Assembly (NCBI GenBank): GCA_024276805.1
Contig: JAJRWJ010000035.1
Location: forward strand, 1-22,991
Direction of reading: 5' to 3'
From: Gammaproteobacteria bacterium
GTDB taxonomy: Bacteria; Pseudomonadota; Gammaproteobacteria; Methylococcales; Methylomonadaceae
Length of the DNA: 22,991 nucleotides
Below are positions 1-7,167 of the stretch, one piece after another. A model generated the notes under the pieces. The model did no database searches. It worked only from the letters and a program-made list of their open reading frames with translations, and was not told where the DNA came from. Position 1 is the first letter of the stretch. Every line of letters starts with the position of its first letter. Both the position numbers and the translations under genes were made by a program.

Positions 1-37
1 CAACACCGTGTCGGTTCGATTCCGACCCTCGGTACCA
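1..37 (+). tRNA. tRNA-Leu, 3' part only
   Basis: The window opens inside a class II tRNA. Visible are the 3' side of a long variable arm (CAACACC followed by GTG), a perfect T arm with stem GTCGG/CCGAC (10-14 and 22-26) around the loop TTCGATT, the 3' acceptor strand CCTCGGT, discriminator A at 34 and an encoded CCA at 35-37. The long variable arm together with this acceptor strand fits bacterial tRNA-Leu. The anticodon lies outside the window, so the isoacceptor cannot be stated. Confidence 0.85.
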
Positions 38-47
38 TTTAAAAAAC

Positions 48-79
48 AAGGCCCTGCAGGAAACTGCAAGGCCTTTTTT
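48..79 (+). terminator. Rho-independent terminator of the tRNA-Leu
   Basis: AAGGCC (48-53) pairs with GGCCTT (70-75) and TGCAG (55-59) with CTGCA (64-68), around a GAAA tetraloop, with one C/A mismatch. A run of six T ends at 79. It begins 11 bases after the tRNA CCA, so it most likely ends the tRNA transcript. Confidence 0.85.
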
Positions 80-222
80 GTTTATCAGCCGGCATCCATA
101 AACAGCCATCAGCGGGGTATTTATACCGGCACATCTCCGGCAGGAAGAACAAACCCGCCACGAATCGCCAAATTCTCACCACCGCGCATTCAAGCGCGCA
201 AGCCAGCCCCTGGCCATGCTTG
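80..222. other. Intergenic space downstream of rpoH
   Basis: This 143-base gap between the tRNA terminator and the rpoH stop codon shows no convincing gene. A short inverted repeat CGCGC/GCGCG is present near 185-200 but lacks a T tract on either side, so no intrinsic terminator for rpoH could be identified. Confidence 0.4.
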
Positions 223-1077
223 TCAGGCCTCCAGAACGACCACGGATTTCAGCTTTTTCATGGCGTTTTTTTCCAGCTGCCTGATTCTTTCCGCAGAAAC
301 CTGATAACGCTCGGCCAATTCATGCAAGGTGGCTTTTTCCTCGCTCAACCAGCGGCTGACCAGAATGTCACGACTACGGTCGTCCAGATCCTGCATCGCT
401 TTTTCCAGCAGCCCTTCCTTGTGATCGTCCCAGTCGGTCTTTTCCAGCAACTGTGCAGGATCGGCATTTTTTTGTTGCAGATAATTGACCGGCGCGCTGT
501 AAGATTCTTCTCCGGCATCTCGCGGCATATCGAACATCATGTCCCGACTGTCGAGGCGCTTCTCCATTTCGTAGACAGTTTCCAATTTGACGTCCAGGTC
601 TTCGGCAACGGCTTCGGCCTCCGCCCGGGTAAGCCAGGAGAGTGTATTTCTGGATTTCCGCAGATTGAAAAACAGCTTGCGCTGGGCCTTGGTCGTGGCA
701 ATTTTAACGATACGCCAGTTTTTTATCACATATTCATGAATTTCAGCCTTGATCCAGTGTACGGCAAAGGACACCAGCCGTACTCCCACATTTGGATCGA
801 AGCGCTTGACCGCCTTCATCAATCCGATGTTGCCTTCCTGGATAATATCCGGCAAGGGCAGGCCATAACCGCTATAGCCCCGCGCAATATGCACGACAAA
901 GCGCAAATTAGCCATCACCAGCTTTCTTGCAGCATCCAGGTCATCCTGTTCATGATAGCGCAGCGCCAACTCACGCTCCTCCTCGGAGGTCAATTTTGGC
1001 ATCTGACTTACCAGATTGAGATAGGAATCGATCGAACCAACTGCAGCATTGACAGGTAAAGCTAAAGCATTACTCAT
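223..1077 (-). CDS. rpoH: RNA polymerase sigma-32 (heat-shock) factor RpoH
   Basis: Cytoplasmic alternative sigma factor that directs RNA polymerase to heat-shock promoters (chaperones and proteases). The 284-residue protein matches the family length. Region 2 holds the sigma-70 core (RYHEQDDLDAARKLVMAN, then NLRFVVHIARGY, PDIIQEGNIGLMKAVKRFDP and the -10-binding stretch VSFAVHWIKAEIHEYVIKNWRIVK). The RpoH-box-like segment QRKLFFNLRKS follows at about 133-145, and region 4 ends with the helix-turn-helix LHELAERYQVSAERIRQLEKNAMKKLK. I chose the ATG giving MSNALALPV, with a GGGG 11 bases upstream; an in-frame GTG four codons earlier (1089) is possible. It is last in the ftsY-ftsE-ftsX-rpoH series, as in many gammaproteobacteria. 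A perfect CIRCE operator 40 bases upstream suggests HrcA repression. Identification is secure. Confidence 0.97.
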   Translation of the reverse strand: MSNALALPVNAAVGSIDSYLNLVSQMPKLTSEEERELALRYHEQDDLDAARKLVMANLRFVVHIARGYSGYGLPLPDIIQEGNIGLMKAVKRFDPNVGVRLVSFAVHWIKAEIHEYVIKNWRIVKIATTKAQRKLFFNLRKSRNTLSWLTRAEAEAVAEDLDVKLETVYEMEKRLDSRDMMFDMPRDAGEESYSAPVNYLQQKNADPAQLLEKTDWDDHKEGLLEKAMQDLDDRSRDILVSRWLSEEKATLHELAERYQVSAERIRQLEKNAMKKLKSVVVLEA

Positions 1078-1116
1078 AATGATTTGCACCCCAAAAAAGT
1101 TAATATAATGTTCATT

Positions 1117-1143
1117 TTAGCACTCTGGAAGTAGGAGTGCTAA
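1117..1143 (-). promoter_or_regulatory. CIRCE element (HrcA operator) upstream of rpoH
   Basis: TTAGCACTC (1117-1125), a 9-base spacer (1126-1134) and GAGTGCTAA (1135-1143) match the full CIRCE consensus TTAGCACTC-N9-GAGTGCTAA with no mismatch. It lies 40 bases before the rpoH ATG, in the ftsX-rpoH gap. CIRCE is the binding site of the heat-sensitive repressor HrcA. The position implies that a promoter in this AT-rich gap drives rpoH separately from ftsYEX and is repressed by HrcA. I could not single out clear -35 and -10 hexamers. Confidence 0.93.
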
Positions 1144-1239
1144 TAAATTTACAAGTTCAAAATATTTATTTCCAAAAAATATTTCACTGCAATTTCAAAT
1201 GCTTGACATACACTTGCCAGCCTGCTGGCGACGCAGCCG

Positions 1240-2268
1240 CTAGTGTGGCTGCAAGTGCCGCAACTGATAGTTCAGCACCAGCCAGGCCCCCAGCACACCG
1301 AGCATCGTGGAAATCAGCAAGAGCGACAGCGTTTCCACGACGCCAAAGAAAAGCACCTGAAAATAACCATCATAAAGCAGGGCAATTTTTTCCACCGGCT
1401 GCTTGAGGAGCAACACCATGCACAACACCACCAGCCAGGCAATCACTCCGGCAAAAAACCCATACCAGAAACCGCTGTACAAAAATGGTCTCTGAATGAA
1501 AGCATGCGTCGCCCCGACCAGTTTCGCGATGACCACTTCATCACGCCGACTCTGCAGCTCCAGACGGATGGTATTGCCGGTGATAAAAAGCACCGCCAGG
1601 CCCAACAGGACACTCAGGATCATCACGCCACGCCGCGCCAACTGCATGATCGACTGCAGACGCTTCACCCATTGCATGTCCATTTGTGCAAAATCCACTT
1701 CAGGCAATTCCTGCAATTCCGCAAACAGTTGTTTGACCTTTGCATTTTCATGCAGAACGTGTTCCGGAAGCACCTGAATGACATCGGGCAAAGGATTTTG
1801 CTGCAGGGCGTTCAAGGCATTGCCAAAACCACTGTAGCGCTTGAATTCCTCGAGTGCCTGTTGTTTGGTGATCAGCCTGACCTGGCTCACATCGGGACGA
1901 CCCGCCAGTCTATCGGTGAGGACTTTGCTCCGCTGTCGGGAAATATCACTTTTCAGAAACAGCGATATTTGATTGCTCGTTTCCAGGCTGCCGGTCAATT
2001 GCTGCATGTTCACGACGATAATATAGAACCCGCCTGCCAGCGCAATGGCTATGGCAAGTACTGCGATGGTCATCATCGAAGTAAAAGGCATGCGCAACAG
2101 CCTGCCGAGGCTGGAAAAAAAAGCCTGCCCATGACTGTTTAAGTAGGCAAGTAATTTAACGGAGAGGCTTGTGTTGAGGCGTCTGGCCTGACGCTGCTCC
2201 TGCCTGCCGTACTGTTGGCTGGTTTTTTTCATACCGAATAAATACCCCATTGCTTTACAGTGCAGCAT
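1240..2268 (-). CDS. ftsX: Cell division protein FtsX (permease-like subunit of FtsEX)
   Basis: Inner-membrane partner of the ATPase FtsE at the septum, where FtsEX controls peptidoglycan hydrolysis through activators such as EnvC. A basic N-terminus precedes the first membrane segment (about 62-88, MMTIAVLAIAIALAGGFYII). A periplasmic domain with the family-typical YSGFGNALNALQQNPLPDVIQV follows, then three C-terminal membrane segments and the conserved RRDEVVIAKLVGATHAFIQRPFLY. Length (342) is normal. The start is uncertain: ATG at 2268 (weak GGA upstream), or in-frame ATGs at 2250 and 2232, the last giving MKKTSQQ. Unlike the usual overlap or close junction, it sits about 310 bases after ftsE, with a REP element in between. 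Confidence 0.95.
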   Translation of the reverse strand: MLHCKAMGYLFGMKKTSQQYGRQEQRQARRLNTSLSVKLLAYLNSHGQAFFSSLGRLLRMPFTSMMTIAVLAIAIALAGGFYIIVVNMQQLTGSLETSNQISLFLKSDISRQRSKVLTDRLAGRPDVSQVRLITKQQALEEFKRYSGFGNALNALQQNPLPDVIQVLPEHVLHENAKVKQLFAELQELPEVDFAQMDMQWVKRLQSIMQLARRGVMILSVLLGLAVLFITGNTIRLELQSRRDEVVIAKLVGATHAFIQRPFLYSGFWYGFFAGVIAWLVVLCMVLLLKQPVEKIALLYDGYFQVLFFGVVETLSLLLISTMLGVLGAWLVLNYQLRHLQPH

Positions 2269-2580
2269 CCATTTTCCATTGCCGGGAAATTGTTTTTACA
2301 TGCATTTGTATTGACGCAAATAAAAACCACGCAGCCATCGCATTTGTCCCTGACTAGTCCACTTGAAGAGTTTGGCCATCGTATCATTAGTTTTTTCCCG
2401 GTCAATCAGGCTGGTCGGCACCAGGGATCGGGGATGCGCCGTATTCTCCCGACTGCCAGGGGAATAGTGGCGGCCCCGGCATTTTTCCGGATGGCGCTTC
2501 GCTTATCCGGTCTACATAAAATTTCCCTGCTGGAAAATCTATCACCGCCACATTATTAAGTATACTTATTGGTTGCTGTA
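2269..2580. other. Unusual 312-bp spacer between ftsE and ftsX
   Basis: ftsE and ftsX are normally adjacent or overlapping. Here the gap holds a REP-type palindrome (2487-2515) and no credible gene. Reading ftsX from 2268 or later does not close the gap. It looks like an insertion or expansion between two genes whose products form one complex. Confidence 0.6.
2487..2515 (-). repeat. REP-like palindrome (GTAG type)
   Basis: Read on the minus strand it begins GTAG, then an imperfect hairpin bounded by CCGGAT and ATCCGG around a GCGAAGCGC core. This layout (GTAG head plus GC-rich hairpin) is that of gammaproteobacterial REP sequences. It resembles, but is not identical to, the two REP copies at 20527-20638. 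It lies between ftsE and ftsX, where it could affect mRNA stability or supercoiling. Confidence 0.65.
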
Positions 2581-3236
2581 CTAGTCTGTCGCCAGACGGC
2601 CATGATCCAGGTGCAAAATCCTGTGACCCATGCGTGAAATCAGACTGATGTCGTGGCTGGCAATCAAAACCGTCACACCCACCTGTTTGAACTGCTCGAA
2701 CAGGCGCATGATTTCAAAGGACAGCTCCGGATCCAGGTTGCCGGTCGGTTCGTCGGCAAGAATCATCGCCGGCTTGTGCACCACGGCCCGGGCAATGCCG
2801 ACCCGTTGCTGCTCCCCGCCGGACAGCAGCAACGGGTATTTTTTTTCCTGGCCAAGCAATCCCACCTTGTCCAGCGCGGCGCGAACCCTGCGCGGTATTT
2901 CCCGGGGGTTGTAGCCGGCTACGATCAGTGGCAGCGCGACATTGTCGAATATGGTGCGATCGTGCAACAGCTTGTAATCCTGGAAAATCAAGCCCAGCTT
3001 TCTTCTGATGAAGGGAATCTGCCGCTCTCCGGCACGATTCAGATTCTGCCCATCGAAAACAGCTGCCCACGGGTACAGCGTTCGATCACGGCAATCAGTT
3101 TCAGCAGGGTGCTTTTGCCGGCGCCGGAATGCCCGGTCAGAAAGGCCATTTCTCCATAGTCCAGATGAAAGCTGACATCGATCAGCGCTTCACCGGCATC
3201 CGGGTAGCGCTTGCAGACATGATCGAATCTCAGCAT
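2581..3236 (-). pseudogene. ftsE: FtsE, ATP-binding subunit of FtsEX, split by a one-base frameshift
   Basis: ABC ATPase that powers FtsX at the division site. The first part (3236 to about 3058) reads MLRFDHVCKRYPDAGEALID and contains Walker A GHSGAGKST, but that frame stops at 3039. The second part continues in another frame from about 3058 with QNLNRAGERQIPFIRRKLG, Q-loop IFQD, signature LSGGEQQRVGIARA, Walker B MILADEPTGNLD and H-loop SHD, ending at a TAG. One extra T in the run of four (plus-strand A run 3058-3061) would join both halves into a normal protein of about 218 residues. All catalytic motifs are intact, so this is a recent mutation or a sequencing error rather than an old pseudogene. 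The stop of ftsY lies six bases upstream of the start. Confidence 0.93.
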
Positions 3237-3242
3237 GGCAAA

Positions 3243-4259
3243 TTATTCGTTGTCGCCAAACAATGCATCGACAAACTGTTCGGCATCGAAATCCTGAAGA
3301 TCATCGATGCCTTCTCCTATGCCGATGAAACGGATAGGAATCCCGAACTGCCTGGCCAGCGCAAAAATCACGCCGCCCTTGGCCGTGCCATCCAGCTTGG
3401 TCAGAGTGATGCCGGTCAAGGCCACCGCCTCATTGAACAGTCTGGCCTGGGACAGGGCATTCTGCCCGGTGCCCGCATCCAGAACCAAAAGTACCTCATG
3501 AGGAGCGGTTGCATCCAGCTTGCCGATGATGCGTCTGATTTTCTTCAGTTCCTCCATCAAGTTCGATTTGGTGTGTAACCTCCCGGCGGTATCGGCGATC
3601 AATACATCGATACCCTTCGCCTGCGCCGACTGCAGGCCATCATAGATTACCGATGCGGAATCAGCGCCGGTATGCTGCGCCACGACAGCAATTTTGTTAC
3701 GCTCCCCCCAGATTTCCAGCTGCTCCACCGCGGCGGCGCGAAAGGTGTCTCCGGCTGCCAGCATGACGCTGTGCCCCTGGGCCTGTAATCGTTTCGCCAG
3801 TTTGCCGATGGTCGTGGTCTTGCCGACCCCATTGACACCCACCACCAGAATAACGAAGGGACCGTCCTGTTCAGGGATGCGTAACGGTTTGTTGCAGGGT
3901 TCCAGCAGCCCTATCAATTGCCGCTTCAGGGCGTCAGTCAGCGCTTTTCCATCATGCAACTGGTGCTTGTCGACACTGCCGGTCAAGTGATCGATGATCT
4001 CCCGGGTCGCCTCGACGCCGACATCCGCCATGATCAGACTGGTTTCGATTTCTTCCAGCAGATCCTCATCGATTTTTTTCTGCGCCAGACCGATGCTGGC
4101 CAGTACACCACTCCAGCCGGATCGGGTTTTCCGCAGCTGGGCGTTGAGACGCTGGCGCCGTTGTCCCGGCGCCAGCTCCACATATTCCTCCACTTCCGGC
4201 GGCTTGGCCGGAATTTCGGCCTCCCCCTCGTGTTCCAGTGGCGCCTGCTTTTCCTGCAA
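3243..4259 (-). CDS. ftsY: Signal recognition particle receptor FtsY
   Basis: SRP-receptor GTPase that docks ribosome-SRP complexes at the inner membrane for co-translational insertion. The N-terminus is a short acidic region (EHEGEAEIPAKPPEVEEYVELAPG, about 9-32), much shorter than the E. coli A domain. The N domain follows (KTRSGWSGVLASIGLAQKKIDEDLLEEIETSLIMADVGVEAT), then the G domain with G1 GVNGVGKTTT, G2 region DTFRAAAVEQL, G3 DTAGR, G4 TKLDGTAKGG and the C-terminal IGIGEGIDDLQDF. This frame has no ATG upstream; the listed start is a TTG without a clear ribosome-binding site. An ATG at 4273 is one base out of frame across a four-base homopolymer (4266-4269), so the annotated 5' end is doubtful. 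The frame is closed upstream by the ctaA TGA. Confidence 0.95.
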   Translation of the reverse strand: MQEKQAPLEHEGEAEIPAKPPEVEEYVELAPGQRRQRLNAQLRKTRSGWSGVLASIGLAQKKIDEDLLEEIETSLIMADVGVEATREIIDHLTGSVDKHQLHDGKALTDALKRQLIGLLEPCNKPLRIPEQDGPFVILVVGVNGVGKTTTIGKLAKRLQAQGHSVMLAAGDTFRAAAVEQLEIWGERNKIAVVAQHTGADSASVIYDGLQSAQAKGIDVLIADTAGRLHTKSNLMEELKKIRRIIGKLDATAPHEVLLVLDAGTGQNALSQARLFNEAVALTGITLTKLDGTAKGGVIFALARQFGIPIRFIGIGEGIDDLQDFDAEQFVDALFGDNE

Positions 4260-4295
4260 TCGATATTTTGCATGGAAGCGGATATAGATCAGCGG

Positions 4296-5234
4296 TCACA
4301 TCAGCAATGCCGCGACCCCGTTGTGCGCCACTGCACTCCAAAGCGGCAACCCCAGCTTGACATTGAGTATGCCCAGACCGATCTGCAGAAACAGCAACAG
4401 GCTCAGCAACATTCCGGCCTTGCGTACTGGTCGGGGATATTTTACCGAAGCCGCCGTGATCGCCAGCACACCCAACAGAATAAAGACTACCAGCGCCCCA
4501 ACCCTGTGCAACCAGTGAATGGCTATCTTGGCCTGAAAGGACAACGGCACATAGTCGTTGCCCAACAGTCCGTTGAGAAAATTGAAGCCCTGCCGGTAAT
4601 CCGCCCGCGGCCACCATTGGGCCTGGCATTGAGGAAAATCCGGGCAAACCAGGGCCGCATAATTGCTGCTGGTCCAGCCACCCAGCAATATCTGCAGCAG
4701 GAGCAGCAACATCGTAAACAGCGCCAGTGTCCGGGGGCCATTGACAGTACTGCGTGGTCTGACTTCCGGCCTGACCCGCAAACAGATCCAGAACAGCAGC
4801 CAGAAAGTCAGCAGCCCGATCAGCAAATGACTGGTGACGATGCTGGGCAGCACCCGCATGGTCACGGTCCACATGCCCAGAGCGGCCTGGAATACCACCA
4901 ACAGCAGCAGCGCCAATGTCGAAACGACGGCGGCTTTGCGACAATATTTTTCCCGCCATGCCAGCGCCGCCAACAACAATATCAGCGCACCCAGCGCGCC
5001 CGCCAGATAGCGATGCGACATTTCCTTCCAGGCCTTGGCTGTATCCAGGAGTTGATCCGGAAAAGCCTGCTCTGCCTGCTTTCTGAAATCCGCTGCATCG
5101 CTGACCATGGCCCGACCATAACAGCCCGGCCAGTCAGGACAACCCAGGCCGGCATCCGACAGGCGCACATAAGCACCCAGGACAATCACACAGAATGCCA
5201 GGAGCAACGTAAATAAAGCAATTTTTCTAAACAT
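4296..5234 (-). CDS. ctaA: Haem A synthase (COX15/CtaA family)
   Basis: Inner-membrane enzyme that oxidises the haem O methyl group to make haem A for aa3-type oxidases. The protein shows the family start LGAYVRLSDAGLGCPDWPGCYG and about eight membrane segments. The four family histidines appear in HRYLAGALG, TSHLLIG, HWLHRVGA and VAHNGVAALL. Paired cysteines occur in each half (CPDWPGC and CPDFPQC). It follows the Sco-like and SURF1 genes of the same cluster. The C-terminus stops at VAALLM, roughly 12-15 residues earlier than I expect for this family, shortening the last helix. No haem O synthase (ctaB) gene follows; ftsY comes next, in the same reading frame beyond the TGA. Confidence 0.92.
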   Translation of the reverse strand: MFRKIALFTLLLAFCVIVLGAYVRLSDAGLGCPDWPGCYGRAMVSDAADFRKQAEQAFPDQLLDTAKAWKEMSHRYLAGALGALILLLAALAWREKYCRKAAVVSTLALLLLVVFQAALGMWTVTMRVLPSIVTSHLLIGLLTFWLLFWICLRVRPEVRPRSTVNGPRTLALFTMLLLLLQILLGGWTSSNYAALVCPDFPQCQAQWWPRADYRQGFNFLNGLLGNDYVPLSFQAKIAIHWLHRVGALVVFILLGVLAITAASVKYPRPVRKAGMLLSLLLFLQIGLGILNVKLGLPLWSAVAHNGVAALLM

Positions 5235-5246
5235 CTGAAGTTACCA

Positions 5247-5846
5247 TCAACCGATCTGGGAAATGCGCAGCAGTCTCTTCAAGTCGGCCTTGACGTCATA
5301 GGGGTCGAAGCCGGGCTCATAATACATCATCAAATTACCAAAGGGGTCCATCAAAAGCAGCATGCCATCGGGTATCTCCCCTTTGCTGATGTCGTGTATT
5401 TTTTTCCGAAGCGTCACCGCAGGCCGCGCTCTCAGCAGACGCAGATCCTCAGCCCACCATTGTCCTGCCCGTGCTGGATCCACCGGCTTCATGAGCAGCA
5501 CCACCCGCCGAATCCTGGTGAGATCCTTGCCCATCATCAGCCGTAGTTGCCTGCTGTTGTGGATGGCCGCCAGACAGTCCTTATTACAATCCTTCCCTGG
5601 TATGATGTTGATCATCACCCAATGGCCATTCAATTGTCTGAGATTTTCTTTGGAAAAGGTATCGAACCCCGTCAATTCGGAGCGCACGGTAACGACCGGC
5701 GGAATGATCAATTGACCATGGTTGGTGTATTTGCCGGACAGCCATTCCGGATTCCTGGCCATCAGCCAGGCAATGGCAAACGGAACCAAGGTCATTGCCA
5801 CGACGACCAAGATCAGTATGTGGTTCCGTTTCAGTTGATTACTCAT
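5247..5846 (-). CDS. Sco-like / thioredoxin-fold cytochrome oxidase assembly protein
   Basis: A single N-terminal membrane anchor (about 9-30, HILILVVVAMTLVPFAIAWLMA) precedes a periplasmic domain of about 165 residues. C87 and C91 form a CxxxC (CNKDC) after a strand WVMINIIPGKD, the position of the Sco copper-binding or redox cysteines. Near the end MLLLMDPFGNLMMYY matches the Sco/thioredoxin strand (DPxGxL). The histidine that Sco proteins use as third copper ligand is not obvious just before this strand (IPDG instead). Its ATG overlaps the SURF1 stop (ATGA), implying translational coupling. A role in Cu-A or redox assembly of the oxidase is inferred from fold and context. Confidence 0.8.
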   Translation of the reverse strand: MSNQLKRNHILILVVVAMTLVPFAIAWLMARNPEWLSGKYTNHGQLIIPPVVTVRSELTGFDTFSKENLRQLNGHWVMINIIPGKDCNKDCLAAIHNSRQLRLMMGKDLTRIRRVVLLMKPVDPARAGQWWAEDLRLLRARPAVTLRKKIHDISKGEIPDGMLLLMDPFGNLMMYYEPGFDPYDVKADLKRLLRISQIG

Positions 5847-6580
5847 TGACTTTGTTTCTTGCAGCTAAACGAAATAAACAAAATGACCAGGGTGATAGCC
5901 AGGCCAAACCATTGCAGCGCATAAGCGAAATGCCTTTCGGGGGTCATGATAATTGTTGTCCGCCAGTCACGCAGGTAACCATTTTCCCGGTCTTTATCCA
6001 GTTCTATCTGAAAGCCGAACAACGGATAACCCAGCCTTTTTTCCAGCACCTCCCGGTCGACTACCTGTACCACAGCAGGCCATCCCTCGGTCGGTATTTC
6101 GGCCCCAGGCAGTTTATAGCCGACGCCGGGAAAATGATTGATGCGTCCTGTAACGGTCGTTTCGTGGCCGTCGAAAGCAATGTCGGGCAAATTGGCACGC
6201 TCCCTGTTCAGCGCCACCCAGCCCCGGTTGACCAGCACTGCCCTTGTGCCGCCCTGCAGAATCAATGGCGTCATGACAAAATAGCCGACCTTGCCATGCA
6301 TAATCTGATTGTCGATCAGGAATTGATGCCGGGAATCATATGTGCCGGCAACCCGTACCTCCCGATAACGCAATGCATCGCCATCATCATGGCTATCAGC
6401 AGTCAGTTGCAGCCTTTGATCGTGACTGCGCTGGCTGCGTTGTTCCAGCAATGCCTTTTTCTCGTCCGCTCTGTGCAATTGCCAGAGTCCCAAAGCAATC
6501 AGCAGTGGCAGCAGACACAGCACGACGATACCAGGCACCAGTGCCGGCCGGAACAGGTAGGGACCTAATTGAATCTGCAT
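5843..6580 (-). CDS. SURF1-family cytochrome c oxidase assembly protein
   Basis: Two-helix inner-membrane protein of the SURF1/Shy1 family, which helps insert haem a into CoxA. The first membrane segment is VPGIVVLCLLPLLIALGLWQL (about 15-35). The periplasmic part carries the hallmarks GTYDSRHQFLIDNQ, VGYFVMTPL, VLVNRGWVAL and TVTGRI. The C-terminus has NGYLRDWRTTIIMTPERHFAYALQWFGLA running into the second helix. Length (245) is standard. The gene overlaps the Sco-like gene by four bases and is divergent from the DUF2909-type gene, leaving an 84-base shared upstream region. Confidence 0.93.
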   Translation of the reverse strand: MQIQLGPYLFRPALVPGIVVLCLLPLLIALGLWQLHRADEKKALLEQRSQRSHDQRLQLTADSHDDGDALRYREVRVAGTYDSRHQFLIDNQIMHGKVGYFVMTPLILQGGTRAVLVNRGWVALNRERANLPDIAFDGHETTVTGRINHFPGVGYKLPGAEIPTEGWPAVVQVVDREVLEKRLGYPLFGFQIELDKDRENGYLRDWRTTIIMTPERHFAYALQWFGLAITLVILFISFSCKKQSQ

Positions 6581-6664
6581 CGTTTATTTTCTATCCGGAC
6601 TATTGGCATTTGCCAGAGAATAACAGAGAATACAGGCTCCTGAATTGCCACCCGAGACCTTCTG

Positions 6665-6919
6665 ATGATAGTAAAATTAATTATCGCCATTGCCTTTTTT
6701 CTGATTATCTTCAGCCTGGGAACGGCATTGTTTCATTTGGTGAAAAACCCACAGCAATCGGACAAAACGGTAAAGGCGCTGAGCCTGCGCATCGGGCTGT
6801 CGCTGCTGCTGTTCCTGTTTTTATTCATCGCCATTGCCACCGGACTGATCAAACCCCACGGCATAGGCGCCAACATGCAGATGCAAAAGGCCCAGCAACC
6901 CCGAAACGGGGCCAGCTGA
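6665..6919 (+). CDS. Small twin-transmembrane protein, DUF2909-like
   Basis: An 84-residue protein with two membrane segments (about 3-24 and 44-64) around a basic loop NPQQSDKTVKALSLRIGLS, ending with GLIKPHGI. This matches the small DUF2909-type proteins commonly found on the opposite strand inside cox clusters, next to surf1 and coxC. The function is not established; context suggests a role in oxidase assembly or stability. The ATG follows TTCTGATG with no strong ribosome-binding site. Confidence 0.8.
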   Translation: MIVKLIIAIAFFLIIFSLGTALFHLVKNPQQSDKTVKALSLRIGLSLLLFLFLFIAIATGLIKPHGIGANMQMQKAQQPRNGAS

Positions 6920-7117
6920 AAGCTGAATCGCCAGGATCTTCCCTGCCGGACATCGCCTTACAGCACCACCCTGTGACAGCATAATGATGGCCCCGGCTTC
7001 CCCACCCCGGCAAACCAGGTCAACAGCGTTCCGTCGCGGGACTCAGGGGTTCGTGCTCCACATCACTCCGACGAAACGAAAACCCCTTTATTATCCAATC
7101 TGCTGAAAGCAGCAAAA

Positions 7118-7150
7118 AAAAAGCGCTGCCTGCTGCAGACAGCGCTTTTT
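7118..7150. terminator. Bidirectional intrinsic terminator downstream of coxC
   Basis: An 11-bp perfect stem AAAAAGCGCTG/CAGCGCTTTTT surrounds an 11-base loop. On the minus strand it is followed by a run of nine T and starts 17 bases after the coxC stop, so it should end or attenuate the coxB-coxC transcript before surf1. On the plus strand it carries a five-T tail and could end the DUF2909-type transcript. The 198 bases between 6920 and 7117 show nothing else. Confidence 0.85.
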
Positions 7151-7167
7151 GTATTGCTGGCAACGGT

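Noticed and set aside
1217..1250. Inverted repeats at the end of ftsX as a terminator
   Set aside because: Two GC-rich hairpins are present but no T tract follows on the minus strand.
2296..2379. Minus-strand 27-codon frame in the ftsE-ftsX spacer
   Set aside because: No ribosome-binding site, no recognisable features, and located in a REP-bearing spacer.
3050..3066. Programmed ribosomal frameshift in ftsE
   Set aside because: No standard X-XXY-YYZ heptamer fits the reading frame, the T run is only four bases, and recoding is not known for ftsE; an indel or sequencing error is simpler.
3918..5216. 432-codon open frame antisense to ftsY and ctaA
   Set aside because: It is a Gln/Pro-rich shadow of two clear genes on the other strand.
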